64,000 bases of DNA from Chitinophaga deserti (GTDB taxonomy: Bacteria > Bacteroidota > Bacteroidia > Chitinophagales > Chitinophagaceae). The translations under genes and the position numbers were made by a program. The DNA lies in NCBI RefSeq assembly GCF_003149455.1, contig NZ_QFFK01000002.1:1-64000 (forward strand), in the 5' to 3' direction. The notes below the pieces were generated by a model. That model was not told the DNA's origin, did not search any database, and was given only the letters and a program-made list of their open reading frames with translations. This document shows positions 35,580 through 43,294 of the stretch, piece by piece. Position 1 is the stretch's first letter. The number at the start of each line of letters is the position of its first letter.

Positions 35580-36829
35580 TATTTCGAATTTTGATAGAAT
35601 TGATTGATGCTGTTATAAAAGTTATGTAAATATTCATCATCGACATGTCCGCCCAGGCGCACGTCCATCACCATCTGCATCATGCCTTCGATGAACTCCC
35701 GCGGATGTCCTGATTTACGGGAAAGTCCTGTAATAAACTCGGCATTGATCTGTGCGGTATTCAGGAAGTAATGCTGGCGGATATATTCCAGCAGGTGCTG
35801 GGCCATTTTCTGAGCCAGGTTGGTATTGTTATGATGCAGGTAATACAGGCGGCCGAGGGTTTCTGCGAAGTCAAGCGAGTTATTACGGAGCTTCGGCATA
35901 TCAGGGATAATGCGCTGGCGGCGTTTGCTTTCGCTGAAGATGTATAGTCCCAGCAACAGAATGCTCAGCCAAAGTGCCCATTTTAAGGGCGGGTGTTTGA
36001 GCATCACCTGCATGTCGGAGAAGTTATCAGAAGTACGTGGCGATTTCTGGTATTTGTAGAACTCATCCCAGTACACATGATCGGCATGCATACGCAGGTA
36101 AGCCATTTGCCAGCCCAGGGCCTGCACATTATCATTCTCCAGCAGCCAGGAGTTGGTCCATGCCATTGGATTGAGCAATATGAATACCTGTCCTTCCCCG
36201 TATTGTATGCGGAAGAAGTTAGGCTGATGCTGTGCATTATTGCCCAGTACCGTGATAACGGCGGTATCGCTTTCCTCCAGTAGCAGATGGCCGTTCATTG
36301 GGAGGCCTTTCCCGGAAAATACCGTATCGGGAGCAAAGGCTGGATTCACGAAACGCTGTACGGCAGATGAAGGTTCTACTTCGAAAGTTGACTCTGATGT
36401 TTTGAAACCAAAGGTTTTCTCCAGCAAAGAATCGGTGCTTTCAACGACCAGTACAAGCTGATTACCGTTGTATACGTAAGATGCCATGTCTTCCGCATCT
36501 TTTTCTGTGAGGTGAAGCTGAGTGGCTACTGCGATGTAAACAGAATTATTGCCTTCGAGGTTTTTGGTTTTGCGGTAGGTATAAGCGAAAGGGCGTGTTA
36601 CCCTGCGTGGCTGGCGGCCGTTGAAATAACCGTCGAGCAGGGAATAAGCGGCTTTACAGCCATAGGCAGTTTCGTTTTTATTACCATAATGCACTGCTGA
36701 ACGGATATAGCGCGCGTCCTGCCCTTTGCTGAGTACGGGGGCAGCAAAATGCCCGATCCCCATCAGCATCAGTACAAACAGCACTACGATGATCAATATC
36801 AGCCCTATGATGATGTTGCGGTTTCTCAC
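35579..36829 (-). CDS. DUF4350 domain membrane protein
   Basis: Protein of 416 residues with one N-terminal transmembrane helix (IIIGLILIIVVLFVLMLMGI), an extracytoplasmic DUF4350 / GATase-like region (about 55-260, VATQLHLTEKDAEDMASYVYNGNQLVLV) and a second helix near 280-300 (WALWLSILLLGLYIF) before a cytoplasmic helical tail. DUF4350 genes regularly accompany MoxR, DUF58 and DUF4129 genes; the function is unknown. The start is GTG (36829) overlapping the DUF4129 stop as GTGA. Confidence 0.88.
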   Translation of the reverse strand: MRNRNIIIGLILIIVVLFVLMLMGIGHFAAPVLSKGQDARYIRSAVHYGNKNETAYGCKAAYSLLDGYFNGRQPRRVTRPFAYTYRKTKNLEGNNSVYIAVATQLHLTEKDAEDMASYVYNGNQLVLVVESTDSLLEKTFGFKTSESTFEVEPSSAVQRFVNPAFAPDTVFSGKGLPMNGHLLLEESDTAVITVLGNNAQHQPNFFRIQYGEGQVFILLNPMAWTNSWLLENDNVQALGWQMAYLRMHADHVYWDEFYKYQKSPRTSDNFSDMQVMLKHPPLKWALWLSILLLGLYIFSESKRRQRIIPDMPKLRNNSLDFAETLGRLYYLHHNNTNLAQKMAQHLLEYIRQHYFLNTAQINAEFITGLSRKSGHPREFIEGMMQMVMDVRLGGHVDDEYLHNFYNSINQFYQNSK

Positions 36830-37746
36830 TGCGGTTGATTGGATAAGGAATGTTTAAAATCGTCGAAAGCTGCGTATACCCGGCCGAACTGTAATTCGCT
36901 GAGCGGCATCTTCCCGTACCACACATATTCATATTGCAGTGTGATGGCGGCAAATGACTGATGAAAAGCGGTACGCCCCAGCTCACGGAGGTAATCCATG
37001 TTCGTTTTATCTTTTGTTCTGGTGATCAGTCCGGCGCTTTCCAGGAGCTGAAGGGTATGCAGGTATCGTAAACGCACTGCCTCCCGCAGCTGCCCCGCAC
37101 TTCGTGCCATGCGGGCCATCTCTTCCAGATCCGCTTCTGTAACTTCTTCTACTGACTCGCCGGCCAGAACCTTCTTCTTAGACCGCCATCTGAAAACGGG
37201 GATGTCGTTCTTATTCATGAAGAGGATGATTGCCACAATCAGCAGCAGGCCCAGTGAACTAAAAAATGCAATGCGGATGTTATGAAAATTCTCTGCTGCC
37301 CATGCTGCAATATTCTTCAGCCATTGCGGCCTTCTGTCTCCCGTAGGTTTAAAAGGCGGATATTGGAAATCTTTATCGTTCCGGATTTTTGCCAGTGCTG
37401 CAGAATCGGGATTACGCGGGGTGAGGCGCATCTGCGAACTTTCATCAAACCCATCAACTGGCTGGCGGTCGTATAGGGAATGCGGGATTAAACCATGCCG
37501 CATTTTATCTGCCATCGTCATATCTTCTTCATCCATTACCACATCTTCCCCATCCGTTGCGTTTAGCATTCCTGTATCGATGGCAGATTCTGCCATATCA
37601 TCATTGGGTAATGCAATATTATCTGCATCAGAAGAGTCGAGCATCCGGTATTCCATCGTATCGGCCTGCCGGGATGGTTGTTGTCCCAGAGCATTGCCAC
37701 CGGCTGCCAGCAGTAAGAGGAGCAGCGCTGTCTTCAACATATTCAT
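36826..37746 (-). CDS. DUF4129 domain membrane protein
   Basis: Protein of 306 residues with a signal peptide (to about residue 22, GNALGQ), an acidic disordered stretch (about 40-80) and one transmembrane helix (about 155-175, IAFFSSLGLLLIVAIILFM). The C-terminal DUF4129 domain (about 215-300) carries REAVRLRYLHTLQLLESAGLI and KTNMDYLREL. DUF4129 is common at the end of transglutaminase or MoxR-associated membrane proteins. It overlaps SpoIIM upstream and DUF4350 downstream by four bases each. Function unknown. Confidence 0.88.
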   Translation of the reverse strand: MNMLKTALLLLLLAAGGNALGQQPSRQADTMEYRMLDSSDADNIALPNDDMAESAIDTGMLNATDGEDVVMDEEDMTMADKMRHGLIPHSLYDRQPVDGFDESSQMRLTPRNPDSAALAKIRNDKDFQYPPFKPTGDRRPQWLKNIAAWAAENFHNIRIAFFSSLGLLLIVAIILFMNKNDIPVFRWRSKKKVLAGESVEEVTEADLEEMARMARSAGQLREAVRLRYLHTLQLLESAGLITRTKDKTNMDYLRELGRTAFHQSFAAITLQYEYVWYGKMPLSELQFGRVYAAFDDFKHSLSNQPQ

Positions 37747-38729
37747 GCGGCGGCTGGTTTAATCAGTTTGCTGTCCATATCGAGGCGGTAACCCATTTTC
37801 TCCACACGGATGGGATACCATACAAAATACCAGAACATAAATAAAGCCGAAGCTGCAAGGATGAAGATGCTGAGTGCCATGGGCATTCCGGTATGCCGGG
37901 TCACAAAGCTTTCGAGGAAGGCAGCCACTATAAAAATGGGCACTAATGCCGTGATGATCTTTACGCCTTCCAGTGCTCCCCGCTTGAGGGATTCCTTCCT
38001 GGAATAGGTACCGGGAAACAGGAGGCTGTTGCCCATAATTACCCCGGCACTACCTGCAATTACGATAGAAGAGATCTCCAGCGTACCATGTATCCAGATT
38101 ACCAGAACGGATTGCAGCCCTAGTCCTTTCGCAAAAAACATATACTGGAACGAACCCAGCATGATACCGTTTTTGAACAGCACCCATAATGTGCCTGCCG
38201 AAAAAAGTATCCCGCTTACGAAGCAGAACATGGAAACACGGATGTTATTGAATCCGATCCGGAGCCACATCAGCCAGGGATTTTCATCTTTATATACCCC
38301 GAAAGGATCACCGGCGGCAATGTTCTCTTCCGTCATATTCACATAATCATCGCCCAGCACACCACGGATAAATGTATCGTCGTGCGCCGATGAAAATGCG
38401 GCCAGTATGCAAAACAGCAGGAAATAGCAAAACGTAAAGAGGAAAATACGATGATGCTTCCGGATAAGCAGCGGCAGCTGATATCGGAAAAAGTTACGGA
38501 AGCGGTCCTTGTCGCCCTGATGGTCGCGATATATACGCTGGAAAATGGCGGCGGCCATCCCATTAATATACCCGGTCACCTTACTATGTGCGTAAAATGT
38601 TTTGGCGTAGGCAAGATCGTCTACGAGGGAAGTAAACCGTTCTGCCATCACATCCGGGTCTTCGGTGGGCTCTTCCCGGATTTTCTTCCAGCGGACAAGG
38701 TTACGTTTAATGAATGAAGATTCTCTCAT
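37743..38729 (-). CDS. SpoIIM/DUF95-family integral membrane protein
   Basis: Inner-membrane protein of 328 residues with a cytoplasmic N-terminal helical region (1-95) and about five to six hydrophobic segments. The family signature HGTLEISSIVIAGSAG lies at about 215-230. In sporulating Firmicutes SpoIIM acts in septal peptidoglycan remodelling; in Bacteroidota this homologue heads the MoxR/DUF58 operon and its role is unknown. It is the promoter-proximal gene, divergent from the RDD gene with only 57 bases between starts. Confidence 0.9.
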   Translation of the reverse strand: MRESSFIKRNLVRWKKIREEPTEDPDVMAERFTSLVDDLAYAKTFYAHSKVTGYINGMAAAIFQRIYRDHQGDKDRFRNFFRYQLPLLIRKHHRIFLFTFCYFLLFCILAAFSSAHDDTFIRGVLGDDYVNMTEENIAAGDPFGVYKDENPWLMWLRIGFNNIRVSMFCFVSGILFSAGTLWVLFKNGIMLGSFQYMFFAKGLGLQSVLVIWIHGTLEISSIVIAGSAGVIMGNSLLFPGTYSRKESLKRGALEGVKIITALVPIFIVAAFLESFVTRHTGMPMALSIFILAASALFMFWYFVWYPIRVEKMGYRLDMDSKLIKPAAA

Positions 38730-38775
38730 GCGGTACCGGAGATAAAAAATAACGGAGTGAAAATATAATAAATTT

Positions 38776-38783
38776 TAAATTTG
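38776..38783 (+). promoter_or_regulatory. -7-like box TAAATTTG before the RDD gene
   Basis: Exact TAnnTTTG match ending 3 bases before the ATG at 38787. If used, the mRNA would be nearly leaderless. It lies in the 57-bp divergent gap that must also hold the promoter of the SpoIIM operon. Confidence 0.4.
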
Positions 38784-38786
38784 ATT

Positions 38787-39575
38787 ATGCCTAATATTAA
38801 AATCCCTACCGTATTCAACATAGACCTTGAGTTTGAGGCTGCCGATATGGGCAGGCGCCTTGTGGCTTACCTGCTCGACCTGCTGATCAGGGGGGCGTAT
38901 GTTTTAGTGGCACTTTACCTGATTAATAAAGCAGATTTCGATTCCCAGACCAATAATGTGGTATTAACCCTGGTGATCGGCATCCCAATATCCTTATATT
39001 ATCTCATATCCGAACTGCTGATGCGGGGCCAGAGCCTCGGTAAGCGGATCATGGATGTGAAAGTGGTGAGCCTCATGGGCAATGTTCCCAGCATCAGCCA
39101 GGTACTGCTACGCTGGATGTTCCGCCTGATCGAGTCCCCGCTGCTGTCGATGCTCCTCATCGGCGCTATCCTTTCCGAAACATCGCCTTTTACGGCGCTG
39201 ATGGTACTTATCATCGGGATGATTCCAATTGTGATGGTGTTACGCTCCCCCCTCAACCAGCGCCTTGGAGATATGGCCGCAGGCACCATCTTAGTGCGTA
39301 CCCGGCAGCGGCACAGTCTGGAGGATACCATTTTCCGGGAAATTGCTCAGGATAATTACCAGGCCACCTTCCCCCAGATCCTTCGCCTGTCTGACCGTGA
39401 CCTGAGCAAGATAAAATCAGTGATTGACAGTACGCAGCGGAGTAAAGATTACGTAATGGCAGAACGTATCTCCTTCAAAATCAAAGAAGTACTGCAAATT
39501 CAAACAGAAATGCCTGCGCTGGAGTTCCTGGAAACGCTGCTGAACGACTATAACTACCTTGTTACCCGGAAATAA
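38787..39575 (+). CDS. RDD-family membrane protein
   Basis: Inner-membrane protein of 262 residues. The RDD hallmark Arg is in AADMGRRLVAYLLDLLIRGAYV (about 20-41). Membrane helices follow at about 30-50, 60-85 and 115-160, with QSLGKRIMDVKVVSL typical of the second half of the domain (about 85-100). The C-terminal 90 residues are soluble and helical. RDD proteins may act as ion or small-molecule transporters; here the gene is divergent from the SpoIIM/MoxR operon, a linkage frequent in Bacteroidota, suggesting a shared envelope process. The ATG at 38787 is chosen over the TTG at 38781 that lies within the -7 box. Confidence 0.9.
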   Translation: MPNIKIPTVFNIDLEFEAADMGRRLVAYLLDLLIRGAYVLVALYLINKADFDSQTNNVVLTLVIGIPISLYYLISELLMRGQSLGKRIMDVKVVSLMGNVPSISQVLLRWMFRLIESPLLSMLLIGAILSETSPFTALMVLIIGMIPIVMVLRSPLNQRLGDMAAGTILVRTRQRHSLEDTIFREIAQDNYQATFPQILRLSDRDLSKIKSVIDSTQRSKDYVMAERISFKIKEVLQIQTEMPALEFLETLLNDYNYLVTRK

Positions 39576-40206
39576 TTCTTTTTCCACCGACCCAACCTCC
39601 GGACAAAAATGGGATGTCTATACCATCATAGCGTCCTTGTCCACCCATGATTCACATATCAAAAATCCGGTACAACCGTTACCGGAAGAATTTTCCGCCT
39701 GGCTGGAAGGCTGCAGGCGGCAGGATCGTTTGAGCCAGGAGCGCTTGTACCGGCATTTTTACGACCGCATGATGATGGTTGTAAAGCGGACATTTCAGGA
39801 TCAGGACGCAGCTGTCACCATACTCAACAATGGTTTTCTGAGAGCATTTACCAGGATAACACAATTTAACGGGACCGGGAGTTTTGAGGGCTGGCTCCGC
39901 CGCATTATGCATCATTCAGCGGCCGATTACTTCCGTCAAAACAAGCTGCGGCTGCAGGCTGAAACATCTTTACCTCCGGAAACGGAGGTACATGATAAAA
40001 ACGAGCCCACAGCATACCGGGAGCTGCTGCAACTGCTGCGCTTTTTACCACCGGCCACACGGATGGCGATAACCCTGTTTGTTATCGAGGGGTATTCCCA
40101 TAAAGAAATTGCCGCGATGCTGGGTATCAGCACCGGAACATCCAAATGGCATGTTTCCGAGGGAAAGCGGTTATTAAAAGAATTTTTGATCAAACGCAAT
40201 GCGTAA
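39559..40206 (+). CDS. ECF-type RNA polymerase sigma factor
   Basis: Sigma-70 family factor. Region 2 is at about 48-120 of the longest frame (LEGCRRQDRLSQERLYRHFYDRM..GFLRAFTRITQF..SFEGWLRRIMHHSAADYFR). Region 4 is at about 155-210 (LRFLPPATRMAITLFVIEGYSHKEIAAMLGIS..SKWHVSEGKRLLK). The start is uncertain: the frame opens with TTG at 39559, overlapping the RDD gene by 17 bases, but another TTG at 39637 would give about 189 residues, closer to the family norm; no in-frame ATG exists before region 2. Its last 8 bases overlap the next gene, whose product has an N-terminal cytoplasmic segment and a membrane helix and is therefore the likely anti-sigma partner. Confidence 0.88.
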   Translation: MLPGNNSFSTDPTSGQKWDVYTIIASLSTHDSHIKNPVQPLPEEFSAWLEGCRRQDRLSQERLYRHFYDRMMMVVKRTFQDQDAAVTILNNGFLRAFTRITQFNGTGSFEGWLRRIMHHSAADYFRQNKLRLQAETSLPPETEVHDKNEPTAYRELLQLLRFLPPATRMAITLFVIEGYSHKEIAAMLGISTGTSKWHVSEGKRLLKEFLIKRNA

Positions 40207-41764
40207 CCGTCTGCCAGATATTGAACAAATGCTAAAAGCGGCCGCTGCAAGCCAGGTAGCGCCTGTTGCAGACCTTTCTGAAAAAGAAGCGTCCTGGGGT
40301 CAGCTGTGTGCCGCATTGGACACGATTTCTGATAATACGGGGGCTAAACCGGATCAGGCATCAGATCCGCATTCTGGAGGAGGTAACTTGCTGATGTTGG
40401 TAGAATCCGTGGTACTGGCAGGCCTTACCGCTGCAACTATATGGCTGCAGACAGGGCATTACAACCCTAAGGCAGGTTTGACTCAAAACATACAGGCAGT
40501 GGGTGAGGAAATTCCTGTACCACGGCTAGCCAAAGTAAGCAGTGCTCCGGAAGAAGCAAATACTTACAATGCGCGCATCAATATTACGGATTCCGTGTAC
40601 ACTTACTTCCCGGTTTCGGGCCAGTTGCACAAAACGCCGCTTCAATTGCCATTCCTGGTAGTTGGAAATCCGGTGAATAAATCCGGTAACTATGTGTCAA
40701 CGCATATTACGGCTACTGAAACCACTGGATTGTCAGCAGATAATTCAGGTAATACGCTGAACTTGCAGACAACGGTTACCCGTAATTATCACGCTCATTT
40801 TCATAGACAGACTCTGGTCCCCGCCGGATCCGGACTTCCCGGTCAGGAGAAAAGCAACAGCATACGGCAAGAAAATAGTAAAGCTTATGCAGGGATCCCG
40901 TTGAACCCAACAAGCCTGCCTGCCGATTCTGATACCTTGTTCACGGACAATCAGCATTCTTCCGGTAGCTTTTCAGCCGGAAATTCCACTAACATGCATA
41001 TTGGAAAGCAAGCCGTCAAAGGAGCCGGCTGGCAACTCTCCGCTATAAACCGCAGGCCTTCACTGCAACTCCCTTCTATTATCCCACCCTATTATCCCCT
41101 TTTTACCCCACGCACTACCAATGATTGGATTCCAGTACCGGGTAGCATCAGCATTCGTGCTATGGGAACTTTTGCTTCGGGGAACACATTCGGAGGCGGA
41201 TTGATGGCTGAATATACACTTCCACTCAGGGAACACCTGTTGCTCCGCCCCTTTGCCGGAGTACAATTTCTGACGGGCAGTTCAGCTGATTTTAACTTCC
41301 GGTACTTTAAACTCAATCCCCCCGACACAGGGGCTTTCATTAAGGCAGACAGTGGTACCACCCGTTATACGGTACGTAATACGGCCTATATTGTTGCCGG
41401 TGCCCAGGTGGTGAAGGAATGGCGTAATTGGGAAATATCGTCGGGCATCAGCCTGCAATACCGCGCTTACCAGGCCGGAAAGGAAACCACATTAATACTT
41501 TCCACCACCCCTATTCCTGTAAACGCAGATGTTAAAGGAACACCCGTATTCCGAAAGTCTATGACGCCGGGACAGGCAACGTTGGGTTGGCACGCCGGCA
41601 TAGATTACAGGATCACATCACTCTTGCGTGTTGGCCTGCAGTATAATATCCGTCTGCTGGAAAGCGGCGCCAGTGGCGAACTGAATAGCCCTGCACCATC
41701 CTATCCCGGAAAGCATTCGATATCCCTGCATCTTCGATATTACTTCCGGAAAAAAGGGCGCTGA
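40199..41764 (+). CDS. Membrane-anchored protein with C-terminal beta-barrel-like domain, probable anti-sigma partner
   Basis: Protein of 521 residues with no signal peptide. A cytoplasmic N-terminal segment (1-60, MRNRLPDIEQMLKAAAASQ..SEKEASWGQL) resembles short anti-sigma regions. One transmembrane helix follows (about 62-82, NLLMLVESVVLAGLTAATIW), then a long Ser/Thr/Asn-rich extracytoplasmic linker (about 85-300). A C-terminal domain (about 310-521) with alternating strands (ISIRAMGTFASGNTFGGGLMAEYTL..LLRPFAGVQFLTG..HSISLHLRYYF) looks like an outer-membrane beta-barrel. It overlaps the sigma gene by 8 bases, implying coupled expression. One chain apparently spanning inner membrane, periplasm and outer membrane is unusual. 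Confidence 0.75.
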   Translation: MRNRLPDIEQMLKAAAASQVAPVADLSEKEASWGQLCAALDTISDNTGAKPDQASDPHSGGGNLLMLVESVVLAGLTAATIWLQTGHYNPKAGLTQNIQAVGEEIPVPRLAKVSSAPEEANTYNARINITDSVYTYFPVSGQLHKTPLQLPFLVVGNPVNKSGNYVSTHITATETTGLSADNSGNTLNLQTTVTRNYHAHFHRQTLVPAGSGLPGQEKSNSIRQENSKAYAGIPLNPTSLPADSDTLFTDNQHSSGSFSAGNSTNMHIGKQAVKGAGWQLSAINRRPSLQLPSIIPPYYPLFTPRTTNDWIPVPGSISIRAMGTFASGNTFGGGLMAEYTLPLREHLLLRPFAGVQFLTGSSADFNFRYFKLNPPDTGAFIKADSGTTRYTVRNTAYIVAGAQVVKEWRNWEISSGISLQYRAYQAGKETTLILSTTPIPVNADVKGTPVFRKSMTPGQATLGWHAGIDYRITSLLRVGLQYNIRLLESGASGELNSPAPSYPGKHSISLHLRYYFRKKGR

Positions 41765-41818
41765 CCCAACTTTCATTACCGTTCTCCACGTCTATAAGGT
41801 TATTAAAACCTTTTCTCC

Positions 41819-42085
41819 ATGAAAAAATCCATGCTTTTACCCTGCATGCTGTTTGCCTGTATGGGTGCCCTGATGGCCTTCGGTGGCAGCGGAAACATTT
41901 CCGGTAAAACCCGACCGGTAACCATGTATGAGAAAGACTCTTTCCCGCGCGACTCTTTCCCCTGCGACACGTTTCCCCCGGATTCCTGCCCCGACACGTT
42001 TTACCTCCGCACACCTGTCATAGCTGCAGTAATCAGCGCGGAGCTGCAAACACCGGTGTTTGAAAGTATTCCGGCAACGCATTAA
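41819..42085 (+). CDS. Small secreted Asp/Phe/Pro/Cys-repeat peptide
   Basis: Predicted exported protein of 88 residues that I do not recognise. The signal-like N-terminus MKKSMLLPCMLFACMGALMAFGG is followed at about 40-60 by imperfect tetrapeptide repeats DSFP, DSFP, DTFP, DSCP, DTF with interspersed Cys, then a short hydrophobic C-terminus. It lies 54 bases after the beta-barrel gene and before a terminator, so it is probably the third gene of the sigma-factor operon. Opposite-strand frames in this interval have no recognisable content. Confidence 0.55.
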   Translation: MKKSMLLPCMLFACMGALMAFGGSGNISGKTRPVTMYEKDSFPRDSFPCDTFPPDSCPDTFYLRTPVIAAVISAELQTPVFESIPATH

Positions 42086-42108
42086 CAGCGCAATTTCCAA
42101 AAGTAAAA

Positions 42109-42142
42109 ACGGGCCGGGAACAAAAGTTCCGGCCCGTTTTTC
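42109..42142. terminator. Bidirectional terminator between the sigma operon and nagA
   Basis: Arms ACGGGCCGGGAAC (42109-42121) and GTTCCGGCCCGT (42126-42137) with an AAAA loop, T-runs on the plus side and A-runs on the other. It serves the convergent genes on both sides. Confidence 0.92.
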
Positions 42143-42172
42143 GTTTCATTCCTATAATGGAGTAACCTAATA

Positions 42173-43273
42173 TCAGAAAGTGAATTGCCCGTCGAGATAC
42201 ACGCCGCCGTTGTTTCCTGCTTCATCTAACAGGGTAAGGTTAGCGCGGTATCCTGCACGGATGGCGCCAATATCCTTGTATCCCATTACTTTGGCAGGGT
42301 AAACCGTTGCCATCCGCACTGCTTCCTCCAGCGCAATGCCGGCATGCTGCACACAGTTGCGGATACCTTCCGCCATCGTAATAGCCGACCCGGAAAGGGT
42401 TCCGTCCGGCAACGTAAACCGGTCGTTCTGCCGCACATGCGGATAAGCTCCTTCGCTTTTCTCAACAGCGTCGGTAATAAGGAATAGTCTTTCTCCCATT
42501 ATCTTTTTGCTGATGGCAAGTGCTTCGTAGCTGACGTGAATACCATCGGGTATTATGCTGGCGAATGCGCCGGACTGATAAACTGCTCCGGGCAGGCCAA
42601 CATCCCGGTGATGGAACGGGCTCATGGCATTGAAAAGATGGGTGGCGGTACGGATACCTGCACCAAACCCCGCCATGGCTTCTGTAAAAGTGGCATTGCT
42701 ATGGCCTGCTGAAATTACTACACCATGATCAAGCAGGAGCTGCAGGATATCAGGCGTACACATTTCAGGAGCGAGGGTCATCATTTTCACCGTGCCGTCC
42801 GCACGCTTGAGGAGAGCTTCCACTTCTTTACGCTCCGGCTTCCGGATGCAGTCTGCAATGTGAGCGCCACGCTTCACCGGGTTGATGTATGGGCCTTCGA
42901 GATGCAGGCCCAGCACAGCAGGGTGCGGGTTATTTTTAACCACATCCATTGCAGCCTCGAAAACATCCAGCTTATTGGTGGCAAGGGTGATGAGGAAGCC
43001 TGTAGTTCCTGTTTTTACAAGTCCGGCAGCCATTTCGTATAAAGCAGCGGAGGAGGGGGCGTCTGAAAACAGAACACCTCCTCCTCCGTAAATCTGCAGG
43101 TCCAGCAATCCCGGCACAATGGTCATGCCGGGGTGATGGATAATATAATAATCAGATGGAATGCTGTTTTCGTTGACCAGTCCCAGTATTCTTCCGTTCT
43201 CCAGCAGCAGGGCCTCGCCTGTGATGTCTTTAGTTCCCGTCAGGATACGGGCCTGTGTGAGCGCTAACAGCAT
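42173..43273 (-). CDS. nagA: N-acetylglucosamine-6-phosphate deacetylase
   Basis: Cytoplasmic amidohydrolase of 366 residues converting GlcNAc-6-phosphate to glucosamine-6-phosphate and acetate. Recognised by GLLDLQIYGGGG near the N-terminus, the metal-binding Glu region LGLHLEGPYINPVKRGAH (about 122-139), the His motifs VVISAGHSNA and THLFNAMSPFHHR, and the catalytic Asp in FLITDAVE. The usual GFID-H-H motif is replaced by GLLDLQIYGGG, as in many NagA proteins that bind a single metal. It lies 21 bases downstream of the SusD gene on the same strand, suggesting that the locus feeds amino sugars into metabolism. Confidence 0.95.
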   Translation of the reverse strand: MLLALTQARILTGTKDITGEALLLENGRILGLVNENSIPSDYYIIHHPGMTIVPGLLDLQIYGGGGVLFSDAPSSAALYEMAAGLVKTGTTGFLITLATNKLDVFEAAMDVVKNNPHPAVLGLHLEGPYINPVKRGAHIADCIRKPERKEVEALLKRADGTVKMMTLAPEMCTPDILQLLLDHGVVISAGHSNATFTEAMAGFGAGIRTATHLFNAMSPFHHRDVGLPGAVYQSGAFASIIPDGIHVSYEALAISKKIMGERLFLITDAVEKSEGAYPHVRQNDRFTLPDGTLSGSAITMAEGIRNCVQHAGIALEEAVRMATVYPAKVMGYKDIGAIRAGYRANLTLLDEAGNNGGVYLDGQFTF

Positions 43274-43294
43274 TGTTGAAACGTTTGGTTTGGA

